Below are positions 1 through 4,970 of a stretch of DNA of 5,024 bases, one piece after another. Positions within the stretch are counted from its first letter, which is position 1, and each line of letters starts with the position of its first letter. Source of the stretch: UBA2040 sp047637535 (lineage in GTDB: Bacteria > Bacteroidota > Bacteroidia > Flavobacteriales_D > Crocinitomicaceae); the NCBI GenBank assembly GCA_047637535.1, contig JBLIKY010000162.1, positions 1-5,024 on the forward strand, written 5' to 3'. The notes beneath the pieces are model-generated. The model did no database searches and had not been told where the DNA came from. It saw only the letters and a program-made list of their open reading frames with translations. The translations under genes were made by a program, and so were the position numbers.

Positions 1-425
1 TTTCCTTCCATAGCTCCCCAACCGACCAATCCATTTGCCATTTTATTTGTTTCTGGGATAAGGAATTTATCTGGATAGAGTTGAACTTCTTCCAAATTGG
101 CATAATTCCATTTTGAAAACCTAAAAATAGGAACTACTGCTCCTGCGGCGATCAATATCTTATCGATATGGGTAACCTCCGTCGCCATCCCTCGGATACG
201 AACGTTCAATAGAAAAAGGTGGACTTTTCTTTCGAATTCGATTTTATCTTTACTTGAAAGTCTATTATAGAAGTCGACGCGTTGAGTTAGTATCTCTCGC
301 CATAACTTTGGGAAGGGTTTCTTCGTTTGATTCTTGTGTCCCAGTTTACCGGACATTACCTTATTGTACCCAAGGTAGAGGCCAATTAAAGCACCTATAA
401 TAATATATACCGTTGTGTTTTGCAT
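1..425 (-). CDS. MtfA/M90-family zinc-dependent peptidase, N-terminal part (cut by window edge)
   Basis: The reading frame starts with ATG at 425-423 and stays open for 141 codons to the left edge. Residues about 4-20 (VYIIIGALIGLYLGY) form one hydrophobic segment, likely a membrane anchor, and a basic linker follows. Residues 41-122 resemble the N-terminal half of the MtfA (DgsA anti-repressor) / peptidase M90 family: a helix with WREIL and FYNRLSSKDK, then FLLNVRIRG, then ILIAAGAVVPIFRF and LEEVQLYPDKF, which matches the family pattern of a helix leading into a 'YP..F' strand. The catalytic HExxH helix lies further on in this family and would be outside the window, so activity cannot be judged. 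An in-frame TGA upstream, with no other in-frame ATG after it, supports the start. No clear Shine-Dalgarno site is seen. In E. coli MtfA binds the Mlc repressor; a bacteroidotal homologue need not do that. It is divergent from the J-domain gene. Confidence 0.85.
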   Translation of the reverse strand, partial: MQNTTVYIIIGALIGLYLGYNKVMSGKLGHKNQTKKPFPKLWREILTQRVDFYNRLSSKDKIEFERKVHLFLLNVRIRGMATEVTHIDKILIAAGAVVPIFRFSKWNYANLEEVQLYPDKFLIPETNKMANGLVGWGAMEG

Positions 426-506
426 GGATTTAAAGATAATGGTTAGTCTTACATATTCTCATATTGAGATGATCTAAAATTCATTCTTGGTCTCTTTAAG
501 AAAATT

Positions 507-523
507 TCTAATTCTAAATTAGA
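507..523. repeat. Short perfect inverted repeat (possible operator)
   Basis: The arms TCTAATT (507-513) and AATTAGA (517-523) are perfectly complementary and separated by 3 nt (CTA). The repeat sits between the two divergent genes and upstream of the candidate promoter at 542-572. It could be a protein-binding site or a weak hairpin. No T-tract follows on either side, so it is not an obvious terminator. A site this AT-rich and short could arise by chance. Confidence 0.3.
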
Positions 524-541
524 GGGAGAAGTTCTATCTGG

Positions 542-572
542 TTTGTTTAAAAGTGACCTCCACCTATTTTTC
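542..572 (+). promoter_or_regulatory. Candidate Bacteroidota-type promoter for the J-domain gene
   Basis: TTTG at 542-545 (-33 element) is followed after exactly 19 nt by TATTTTTC at 565-572, which matches the Bacteroidota -7 consensus TAnnTTTG except for the last base. Transcription would start near 578, giving a leader of roughly 90 nt to the ATG at 669. Spacing and both elements agree with the known consensus, but the call rests on sequence alone. Confidence 0.4.
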
Positions 573-653
573 CTGATCAATCGTCTAAAAGTTAATTTTC
601 TTCATTATTTTGGTCCTGTACCAATGTGAATAGTTATACGAATTATCATAATT

Positions 654-661
654 AAGAAAGG
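654..661 (+). promoter_or_regulatory. Ribosome binding site of the J-domain gene
   Basis: AAGAAAGG ends 7 nt before the ATG at 669. It is the only clear purine-rich Shine-Dalgarno-like site in front of any gene here and supports that start codon; the other genes have A/T-rich leaders without one. Confidence 0.5.
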
Positions 662-668
662 TATAGCT

Positions 669-1412
669 ATGGAATTACTCTTTATTCTTCTAATTTTTCT
701 AGCCTTAAAAACGATTAGAATTGTGGCTAATGTTCGAAATGACCGAGAATGGCACAAAGGTTTGTTTGAGAATGACCAAAGCGATATTCATCAATCGAAT
801 GATCCATTGTTAGAAGCTTATATCAGTTTAGGGGCACTCATGGTTCGTAGGGATACCAATTCATATCGTGAGAAAATCCTTTATTTGAACCGTTATTTTT
901 CAAAGAACTTTCCAAAAACCCAATACGATTTTGGACGATCGTTTACCGAGTCCTTAAAAAACCCAGAGCAGCCAAAAGTTATTACAAGTTGGTTACGCAG
1001 AAAGCTTCCTCATCGAGAAGAACGAATTCAGGTCATGTACTTCTTGGCAGGTCTAGCTAATGTTGACGGATCCATGAACAAACGGGAGGTAGAATTATTA
1101 AAGGAAATGAATATTTTCTTGAAACTTACCGATCAAGATTTTGAAAGCATTGTTGCTATGTTTAGGCTGAAACAGGAAAGAAAGAAATCTTCAGGAAGTG
1201 AAAAACCGCATAAAGATTCAGTGCAACTTGCTTGTAAAATAATAGGAGTTCCTTCAAATTTCACAAAAACGGTATTAAAGAAAGCCTATCGAAAATTGGT
1301 CATGCTGCATCACCCTGATCGTTTTGCCACTGAAGCTCCAGAGCAACAGGAAATTGCAGAGCAGCGATTTTTAGAGATCCAGAAAGCCTACGAGATATTG
1401 GAAAAGAGATAG
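669..1412 (+). CDS. Membrane-anchored TerB plus DnaJ-domain co-chaperone (DjlA-like)
   Basis: The 247-residue protein has three parts. Residues 1-20 are hydrophobic (MELLFILLIFLALKTIRIVA) and look like a membrane anchor with the rest in the cytoplasm. Residues about 48-165 form a helical TerB-like domain; its second half shows the typical pattern YFLAGLANVDGSMNKREVELL (122-144, with the acidic D133 loop). Residues about 185-246 are a C-terminal J domain: LKKAYRKL (203-210), the diagnostic HPD at 215-217, and FLEIQKAYEIL at the end. The invariant HPD loop is what stimulates DnaK ATPase, so a working Hsp70 partner function is expected. The order anchor-TerB-J domain is that of E. coli DjlA (271 aa), which is of similar length. 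There is no G/F-rich or zinc-finger region, so it is not DnaJ itself. The gene appears to be transcribed alone and converges on the TspO operon. I leave the symbol empty because orthology to djlA cannot be shown here. Confidence 0.92.
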   Translation: MELLFILLIFLALKTIRIVANVRNDREWHKGLFENDQSDIHQSNDPLLEAYISLGALMVRRDTNSYREKILYLNRYFSKNFPKTQYDFGRSFTESLKNPEQPKVITSWLRRKLPHREERIQVMYFLAGLANVDGSMNKREVELLKEMNIFLKLTDQDFESIVAMFRLKQERKKSSGSEKPHKDSVQLACKIIGVPSNFTKTVLKKAYRKLVMLHHPDRFATEAPEQQEIAEQRFLEIQKAYEILEKR

Positions 1413-1579
1413 CGGTGGCGCCGGTTTTGGGCTTGGCGAAGCTGGTGTTTAGAAAGCACCAAAGTTCAAGTTTAGTACAAAAGCCTATAGAAAATAAAGT
1501 CTTCAGTCTAGTCTAAAGCCTCACTTTTGCCAAACCTATGTTGAACTCAACACGCAAAAACAGAAACACGATTCATATG
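1413..1579. repeat. Structured intergenic element between convergent genes (candidate dispersed repeat)
   Basis: This 167-bp gap holds no gene but is rich in inverted repeats and more GC-rich at its left end. An outer stem can form between 1429-1440 (GGGCTTGGCGAA) and 1526-1537 (TTTGCCAAACCT), with one mismatch and two G-U pairs over 12 positions. Inside it, 1443-1450 (TGGTGTTT) pairs with 1454-1461 (AAGCACCA) around a 3-nt loop. AGTCT occurs twice in tandem at 1505-1514, and a palindrome TGTTGA-AC-TCAACA lies at 1539-1552. None of these hairpins is followed by a run of T on either strand, so a standard intrinsic terminator is not supported. Part of the element (1453-1485) resembles the right end of the window (4979-5009). 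Together this suggests a dispersed, folded non-coding repeat; that it is repeated elsewhere in the genome is inference. Confidence 0.5.
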
Positions 1580-2038
1580 TTAATTATAGAGTAGAATATA
1601 GGCATTAAGAGATGTCGCAATGTATAGCCAAATGAAATAAGGTACAATCAATAGTGACTTTAATTTGAGCTCCTTTTTATAACGAAAAAGGAAATAAGTG
1701 ACAAGAATGGTCAGCAAAGAAATGGTAATTAACCCTGCAAAGACTCCCTGATAGCCGAAGAAAACAGGGTTCCATGCCACATTTAGAATCCACTGAACTC
1801 CAAAGAGGAAAATGATTTTTTTTCGATCAGTCGTTGACGTAACCAAGTAAGCCATATAAATGGCAAAACAAATCATTATGAGTGTCCACATAAAACCAAA
1901 TACCCAACCCGGTGGAGTCCATGGTGCTTGATTTAAATTTTGATACCAATCGGAAGACACGCCTTTTCCGGTAAATAACCCACCAACAGCAAGTGCCGTA
2001 AAATTGAGGACTATGAACAATACTATTCTTTTGATCAT
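1580..2038 (-). CDS. TspO/MBR family protein (tryptophan-rich sensory protein)
   Basis: The 152-residue protein has the size and five hydrophobic segments usual for TspO/MBR: about 3-22, 44-66, 74-95, 98-118 and 128-150. Family signatures are clear: WYQNLNQAPWTPPGWVFG (31-48), QWILNVAWNPVFFG (82-95) and PYFIWLYIATSLNAYI (133-148). The family consists of membrane proteins that bind porphyrins, haem intermediates and sterol-like ligands. In Rhodobacter TspO acts as a redox- and light-dependent modulator of photopigment genes, and some bacterial members degrade protoporphyrin IX. The start ATG lies 1 nt after the TAA of the upstream SDR gene (TAAAATG), so translation is probably coupled, and there is no Shine-Dalgarno site. 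It is the last gene of the four-gene operon, followed by the structured element at 1413-1579. The family call is firm; ligand and role are not known. Confidence 0.95.
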   Translation of the reverse strand: MIKRIVLFIVLNFTALAVGGLFTGKGVSSDWYQNLNQAPWTPPGWVFGFMWTLIMICFAIYMAYLVTSTTDRKKIIFLFGVQWILNVAWNPVFFGYQGVFAGLITISLLTILVTYFLFRYKKELKLKSLLIVPYFIWLYIATSLNAYILLYN

Positions 2039-2039
2039 T

Positions 2040-3455
2040 TTATGCAGTTAATTTCTTTAACATTCCTTTAAAAATAAACCCATGAAAAGGGAATACAAAG
2101 TACCAATACAATCTTCCCCACAATCCCAAGGGCCTAAAAGTAGCGGTTTGAATCAACTCTTCATTAACAATTTTAAATTCGAGCCATGCCTCACCTGGCA
2201 ATTTCATTTCTGCCAAGAGCAGGAGTCTACCTTCTTCTTTATTTGCATAGAGAACTCTCCAGAAATCCAGCACATCACCTGCTTGCAATGTGTCCTTTGA
2301 TGTTCGTCCCCTTCGCAATCCGACACCACCAAAAAGCTTATCCATAAAACCTCTCGCTTTCCACAACCAATTTCCATGGTACCATCCGTTTTCCCCGCCA
2401 ATTCTCCAGATTTTTTCAATACTGTTTTCCTGGTTTTGACATGTTCTTTTACGCTCATCCTTAAAACAACCAAATGTCGGGACTTTGATAAAGTCGGATA
2501 TGTTTATGTCCATACCGCTGCTCGCATAAGCATCCTTCCAACTTGATATAATTTCGTTGTTTTCGATTTTACTAAAGGCTTTTTCAAGAGCTTCTGTATA
2601 GCCAATGGGCTCAATCCCTATAATCGCATTAAGGTCAGCGTTTCTGCACACAACCTCAATTTTCATACTGTGCACAAGAGATACGGCCAGTTTGTAAGAG
2701 GTAGAGGTGACAAAGTACAACCAATAAGAAGATAGTTTAGGAGTCATTACCGGAACGGTATAAATATTTCTCTTTAAATTTCTTGACCTGGCAAACCTTA
2801 GAAGCATTTCCTTGTAAGTGAGAATATCAGGTCCACCTATATCAAAGTTGTTATTGTAGCTTTTCTGGTTAAATATGGATTTAGACAAAAATGAAATCAC
2901 ATCCGAAATCCCAATGGGTTGGCATCTTGTATTTAGCCATTTTGGGGTAATCATTAAGGGTAATTTCTCTACTAAATCTCTTATTATTTCAAAGGAAGCG
3001 CTTCCCGAACCAATAATAATTCCTGCTCGCAGCGTAGTAAAGTTGTATTGTCCATTCTTTAGTTCATTTTCTACATTTTTACGTGATGATAAATGTTCGG
3101 AAAGATTGGTTTCATTCACTATGCCGCTTAAATATATCACATGCTGTACCTTGGTTGTTGCCATTGCATTCCTGAAATTAACAGCGCATTGATGCTCAAG
3201 GATTTTGTAGTCTGAAGATGCAGACATGGAGTGGACTAAATAATAGGCTCCATCTATATCTTTTGGAATATTATCCAAAGAGGATTCATCCAAAAGGTCT
3301 AATTGGATGATCGAAATTTTTTGTTTTAATGATGCCGGAGGTTCAAATCGGTTGAGATCTCTAACACAGCAAATGACTTCATGACCGGCTTCCACCAAAA
3401 CAGGAAGTAGACGTTTGCCAATATAGCCGGTTGCTCCGGTCAAAAGTATTCTCAT
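2040..3455 (-). CDS. Atypical SDR / NAD(P)-binding protein with C-terminal DUF2867 domain (YbjT-like)
   Basis: The 471-residue protein starts with a Rossmann strand and glycine motif MRILLTGATGYIG (GATGYIG at 7-13), followed by VRDLNRF (31-37) where the cofactor ribose or phosphate is usually bound. YYLVHSM (71-77) and HVIYLSGIV (105-113) are the next two core strands. The classical YxxxK pair is not visible: at the expected place the sequence is SEHLSSRKNVENEL (119-132), with His where Tyr would be, as in NmrA-like or other atypical SDRs. Residues about 180-300 hold the epimerase-like substrate part (FDIGGPDILTYKEML). Residues about 325-471 form a DUF2867 domain with WRIGGENGWYHGNWLWKARG (350-369), GRTSKDTLQAGDVLDFWRV and a C-terminal WYFVFPFHGFIFKGM. 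The architecture and length match E. coli YbjT (about 476 aa), whose function is not settled. It lies between the SRPBCC and TspO genes, 24 nt after the former. NAD(P) binding is likely; the substrate is unknown. Confidence 0.93.
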   Translation of the reverse strand: MRILLTGATGYIGKRLLPVLVEAGHEVICCVRDLNRFEPPASLKQKISIIQLDLLDESSLDNIPKDIDGAYYLVHSMSASSDYKILEHQCAVNFRNAMATTKVQHVIYLSGIVNETNLSEHLSSRKNVENELKNGQYNFTTLRAGIIIGSGSASFEIIRDLVEKLPLMITPKWLNTRCQPIGISDVISFLSKSIFNQKSYNNNFDIGGPDILTYKEMLLRFARSRNLKRNIYTVPVMTPKLSSYWLYFVTSTSYKLAVSLVHSMKIEVVCRNADLNAIIGIEPIGYTEALEKAFSKIENNEIISSWKDAYASSGMDINISDFIKVPTFGCFKDERKRTCQNQENSIEKIWRIGGENGWYHGNWLWKARGFMDKLFGGVGLRRGRTSKDTLQAGDVLDFWRVLYANKEEGRLLLLAEMKLPGEAWLEFKIVNEELIQTATFRPLGLWGRLYWYFVFPFHGFIFKGMLKKLTA

Positions 3456-3479
3456 AGAGCTTACATTAACTTGTTTATT

Positions 3480-3950
3480 TTAGTGAAGGGTTTCTTCAAA
3501 CAGCTTATTCAAGACCTTCGTTCTGTACGCAAATATTTCTTTCAATTTTCGTTTGATGATAAGGGCATTTGCCATGTTCCCCAGTAGCCCAAAAGGAGGC
3601 TCATAACTGATTATATCTTTCATCAAGGTTCCTTTTGGCGTAGCCTCTAGGAAATGTTGATGATGCCAAATATTGTAAGGTCCGACTCTTTGTTCATCTA
3701 CAAAATAGTGTTTATCCTTAACATGAGTGATCTCAGTTACCCAGGTTGTTTTTATCCCCAACAAAGGTGAGACCTTGTAACTGATGATCATGCCTTCATA
3801 CATTTTATCCGGAAGTCCTTCTGAAGTCACTTCGAATCCCATGTAATCGGGTGTAATTAGTTTGAGGTTTTTTGGGTTGGAAATAAAATCCCATAATTCA
3901 TCCACTGAATTTTTGAAGCATTGTTCGCGCTTAAATTGATAAAATCCCAT
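3480..3950 (-). CDS. SRPBCC (START/Bet v1-like) ligand-binding family protein
   Basis: The 156-residue protein has the usual length and layout of a single-domain SRPBCC protein of the polyketide cyclase/dehydrase type. It opens with a strand (FKREQCFKNS), then a helix with DELWDFISNPKNLKLITP (17-34). A set of strands follows, including MIISYKVSPLLGIKTTWVTEITHV (54-77), YFVDEQRVGPYNIWHHQHFLEA (82-103) and MKDIISYEPPFGLLG (110-124). It ends with a long helix (about 125-155) that would close the hydrophobic cavity. The motifs VGPYNIWHH and YEPPFG recur in this bacterial subgroup. There is no signal peptide, so it should be cytoplasmic. Such domains bind hydrophobic ligands; neither the ligand nor any enzymatic activity can be read from the sequence. 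Its ATG lies 2 nt after the stop of the small Lacal_2735-like gene and its stop is 24 nt before the SDR gene, which places it firmly in the operon. Confidence 0.9.
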   Translation of the reverse strand: MGFYQFKREQCFKNSVDELWDFISNPKNLKLITPDYMGFEVTSEGLPDKMYEGMIISYKVSPLLGIKTTWVTEITHVKDKHYFVDEQRVGPYNIWHHQHFLEATPKGTLMKDIISYEPPFGLLGNMANALIIKRKLKEIFAYRTKVLNKLFEETLH

Positions 3951-3952
3951 GC

Positions 3953-4126
3953 TTAGGAATTATTCTTTAAAAGCTCTATTTGCTTCAGGACTTCATTTGC
4001 TTCTGCTGTTTTGCTATCACTTGCCCTTCTGTTAGAAGTAGAAAGAGTATAAGCTTCTTTGATTAACTTTTGGTACTTGGCCTCAAGTTTATCGGTTTCT
4101 GATTTCTTCTTAAATATTCCAAACAT
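3953..4126 (-). CDS. Small Lacal_2735 family protein (57 aa), first gene of the operon
   Basis: ATG at 4126-4124 opens a 57-codon frame ending in TAA at 3955-3953. The protein begins MFGIFKKKSETDKLEAKYQK and continues LIKEAYTLSTSNRRASDSK, then TAEANEVLKQIELLKNNS. This matches my memory of the Bacteroidota Lacal_2735 family (MFG-FKKK start, a helical K/E-rich body, the pattern LST.NR.ASD.K, and a C-terminal EAE.VL..IE helix). It looks like a charged two-helix protein or short coiled coil, with no signal peptide or membrane segment. Its function is unknown in the family. It ends 2 nt before the SRPBCC start codon and lies nearest the promoter. The A-rich leader has no Shine-Dalgarno site. Conservation of this start and its position in the operon argue that it is a real gene despite its size. 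Confidence 0.88.
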   Translation of the reverse strand: MFGIFKKKSETDKLEAKYQKLIKEAYTLSTSNRRASDSKTAEANEVLKQIELLKNNS

Positions 4127-4173
4127 GAATTAATTTTTTTATTATTTAAAGGTATGTATCTTTTAACTATTCA

Positions 4174-4203
4174 CTTCCCTATTTGTTTCTTTTAATTAAA
4201 CAA
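4174..4203 (-). promoter_or_regulatory. Candidate operon promoter (-33 TTG, N19, TA)
   Basis: Reading leftward, TTG (4203-4201) is followed after exactly 19 nt by TAGGGAAG (4181-4174). The spacing and the -33 match the Bacteroidota pattern, but only the TA of the -7 element TAnnTTTG is kept, which would fit a promoter needing an activator. A better -7 (TACCTTTA, 4154-4147) lies downstream but has no TTG at the right distance. The leader would be about 45 nt from the first site. The call is tentative. Confidence 0.35.
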
Positions 4204-4204
4204 A
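4182..4204. promoter_or_regulatory. Inverted repeat in the operon promoter, candidate operator
   Basis: The arms TTTGTTT (4182-4188) and AAACAAA (4198-4204) are perfectly complementary and 9 nt apart; the inner part contains a 10-bp palindrome TTTAATTAAA (4191-4200). The repeat covers the -33 TTG and fills the spacer up to the possible -7 element of the candidate promoter. That is where MerR-type activators, and also many repressors, bind. A light- or stress-responsive MerR-type regulator would suit the operon content, but no regulator gene is in the window. Confidence 0.4.
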
Positions 4205-4371
4205 ACGCTTAGCACATGGCAACTAGGGCAGTAGAAAGCGATGAACTTTCAGTTGTGCTCTGAGCCAAAACTTTTATTTTAAACATCAAATTAAAGTATT
4301 GGTGGTCTTTGCAAGTGGCTCAGCATTTCCAATATATCACGGAACGTCCTATTTGCTATATACGGTGTTGT
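4200..4371. repeat. Long structured intergenic element with imperfect terminal inverted repeats
   Basis: This 172-bp stretch has no ORF of note and folds into a branched structure. The ends ACAA (4200-4203) and TTGT (4368-4371) are complementary. GCAACTAGGGC (4219-4229) pairs with GTCCTATTTGC (4346-4356) with one mismatch and one G-U. CTGAGCC (4260-4266) pairs perfectly with GGCTCAG (4317-4323), continued by ACTT (4270-4273) with AAGT (4313-4316). Three smaller hairpins sit in the arms and centre: GAAAG/CTTTC (4234-4250), TTTAA/TTAAA (4278-4295) and TTCC/GGAA (4327-4344). It begins 20 nt after the CIA30 stop codon and reaches into the operator palindrome of the next operon. I recall similar intergenic sequences in other Bacteroidota genomes, so a dispersed structured repeat is likely; a ncRNA or 3' UTR element is the alternative. 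It lacks integrase core sites or a transposase. Confidence 0.55.
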
Positions 4372-4391
4372 AAATAGTTTTAACCCTTGAT

Positions 4392-4922
4392 TTACTTTAA
4401 TTCTATTTTATCTATAAGTAGCTGAAATTTTTCTTCATTTTTGTTTCCAATTAAGAAAGCTATTTCTTCAATATCGTCATCTGAAAAATTTGGTTTGTCA
4501 AGCTTTCTTCCCCGGAATGATGGGGTCATACTTTTTAACGGCACTTGTATTTCTTGCCAATCACCATTTGTTGTGAAGGTTGTGATATAGGAATAGTAAT
4601 CCGATGAATTGGATTTTATTCTAAACTGATACTTCTTTCTGTCGCCCTTTATTTTAAGAACGATTTTAGTGAATGTCTTAATGGGTTTTCTATCGAATTT
4701 ATACCTTATGGAAGAGAACCCCCCATTGTTGTCTAATGATATAGACCCTTTGAAAACACCATGACCTTCAGGGCTTAGTTCAAAGGAGCCTGATGATCTC
4801 CCTCCCATGACAACATCATCAACAATAACCCAGTCTTTTAGATTTGATTTTTGATTAAAGTCGAAGATTATATTTGAAGCCATAGAAGTGAATATTATTG
4901 TCATAAAAATCATGTTCTTCAT
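4392..4922 (-). CDS. CIA30-domain protein (complex I intermediate-associated protein 30 / NDUFAF1-like)
   Basis: The 176-residue protein is essentially one CIA30 domain behind a short hydrophobic N-terminus (MKNMIFMTIIFTSMASN). That segment could be a Sec signal peptide cleaved near residue 16, which would make the protein periplasmic; SignalP-type scoring is needed because there is little positive charge. The domain starts at IIFDFNQKSNLKDW and carries the signature WVIVDDVVMGGRSSGSF (31-47), followed by FKGSISLDNNGGFSSIR (57-73). Further on it has GDRKKYQFRIKSN, WQEIQVPLKSMTPSFRGRKL (122-141) and a final strand EEIAFLIGNK...FQLLIDKIELK. The fold is a galactose-binding-like beta sandwich. 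In mitochondria CIA30/NDUFAF1 assists complex I assembly; bacterial versions have no established role and usually are not linked to nuo genes. It lies on the same strand as, but 265 bp upstream of, the SDR operon, with the structured element between, so it is probably a separate unit. Confidence 0.92.
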   Translation of the reverse strand: MKNMIFMTIIFTSMASNIIFDFNQKSNLKDWVIVDDVVMGGRSSGSFELSPEGHGVFKGSISLDNNGGFSSIRYKFDRKPIKTFTKIVLKIKGDRKKYQFRIKSNSSDYYSYITTFTTNGDWQEIQVPLKSMTPSFRGRKLDKPNFSDDDIEEIAFLIGNKNEEKFQLLIDKIELK

Positions 4923-4961
4923 GAGATTTCTTTTTATTATTATTTACGACGGTTAGTCTAT

Positions 4962-4969
4962 GAAAAGTA
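4962..4969 (-). promoter_or_regulatory. Weak -7 candidate upstream of the CIA30 gene
   Basis: Reading leftward, TACTTTTC (4969-4962) matches TAnnTTTG except for the last base. It lies about 40 nt before the start codon, which suits a short leader. No TTG lies at the expected 17-23 nt; the nearest is 15 nt upstream (4987-4985). It is listed as the only candidate. Confidence 0.2.
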
Positions 4970-4970
4970 G

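Larger units (their letters stand above)
426..668. other. Divergent intergenic region between the peptidase and J-domain genes
   Basis: This 243-bp AT-rich stretch holds no credible ORF. It contains a perfect short inverted repeat (507-523), a promoter candidate reading toward the J-domain gene (542-572) and that gene's ribosome binding site (654-661). I could not find a convincing promoter for the leftward peptidase gene. Confidence 0.6.

Noticed and set aside
1443..1461. Intrinsic terminator for the J-domain gene or the TspO operon
   Set aside because: The stem is good (8 bp with one G-U), but neither strand has a T-run after it, so it is described only as part of the structured element.
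2082..2300. Plus-strand ORF of 72 codons
   Set aside because: It lies wholly opposite the DUF2867 part of the SDR gene, has no family resemblance, and its composition follows from the coding strand.
2204..2473. Minus-strand ORF of 89 codons in another frame of the SDR gene
   Set aside because: It overlaps the conserved DUF2867 frame; the protein has no recognisable motif and is a frame shadow.
2875..3192. Plus-strand ORF of 105 codons
   Set aside because: It is antisense to the SDR Rossmann region, which shows clear conserved motifs; no domain is seen in the antisense protein.
4260..4323. Riboswitch upstream of the operon
   Set aside because: The helices do not match any riboswitch layout I know, and the candidate promoter lies downstream of the element, so it would not be in the operon's leader.
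4200..4371. Integron attC site or insertion sequence
   Set aside because: No transposase or integrase is present, the ends do not fit the RYYYAAC / GTTRRRY core sites, and no target-site duplication could be made out.
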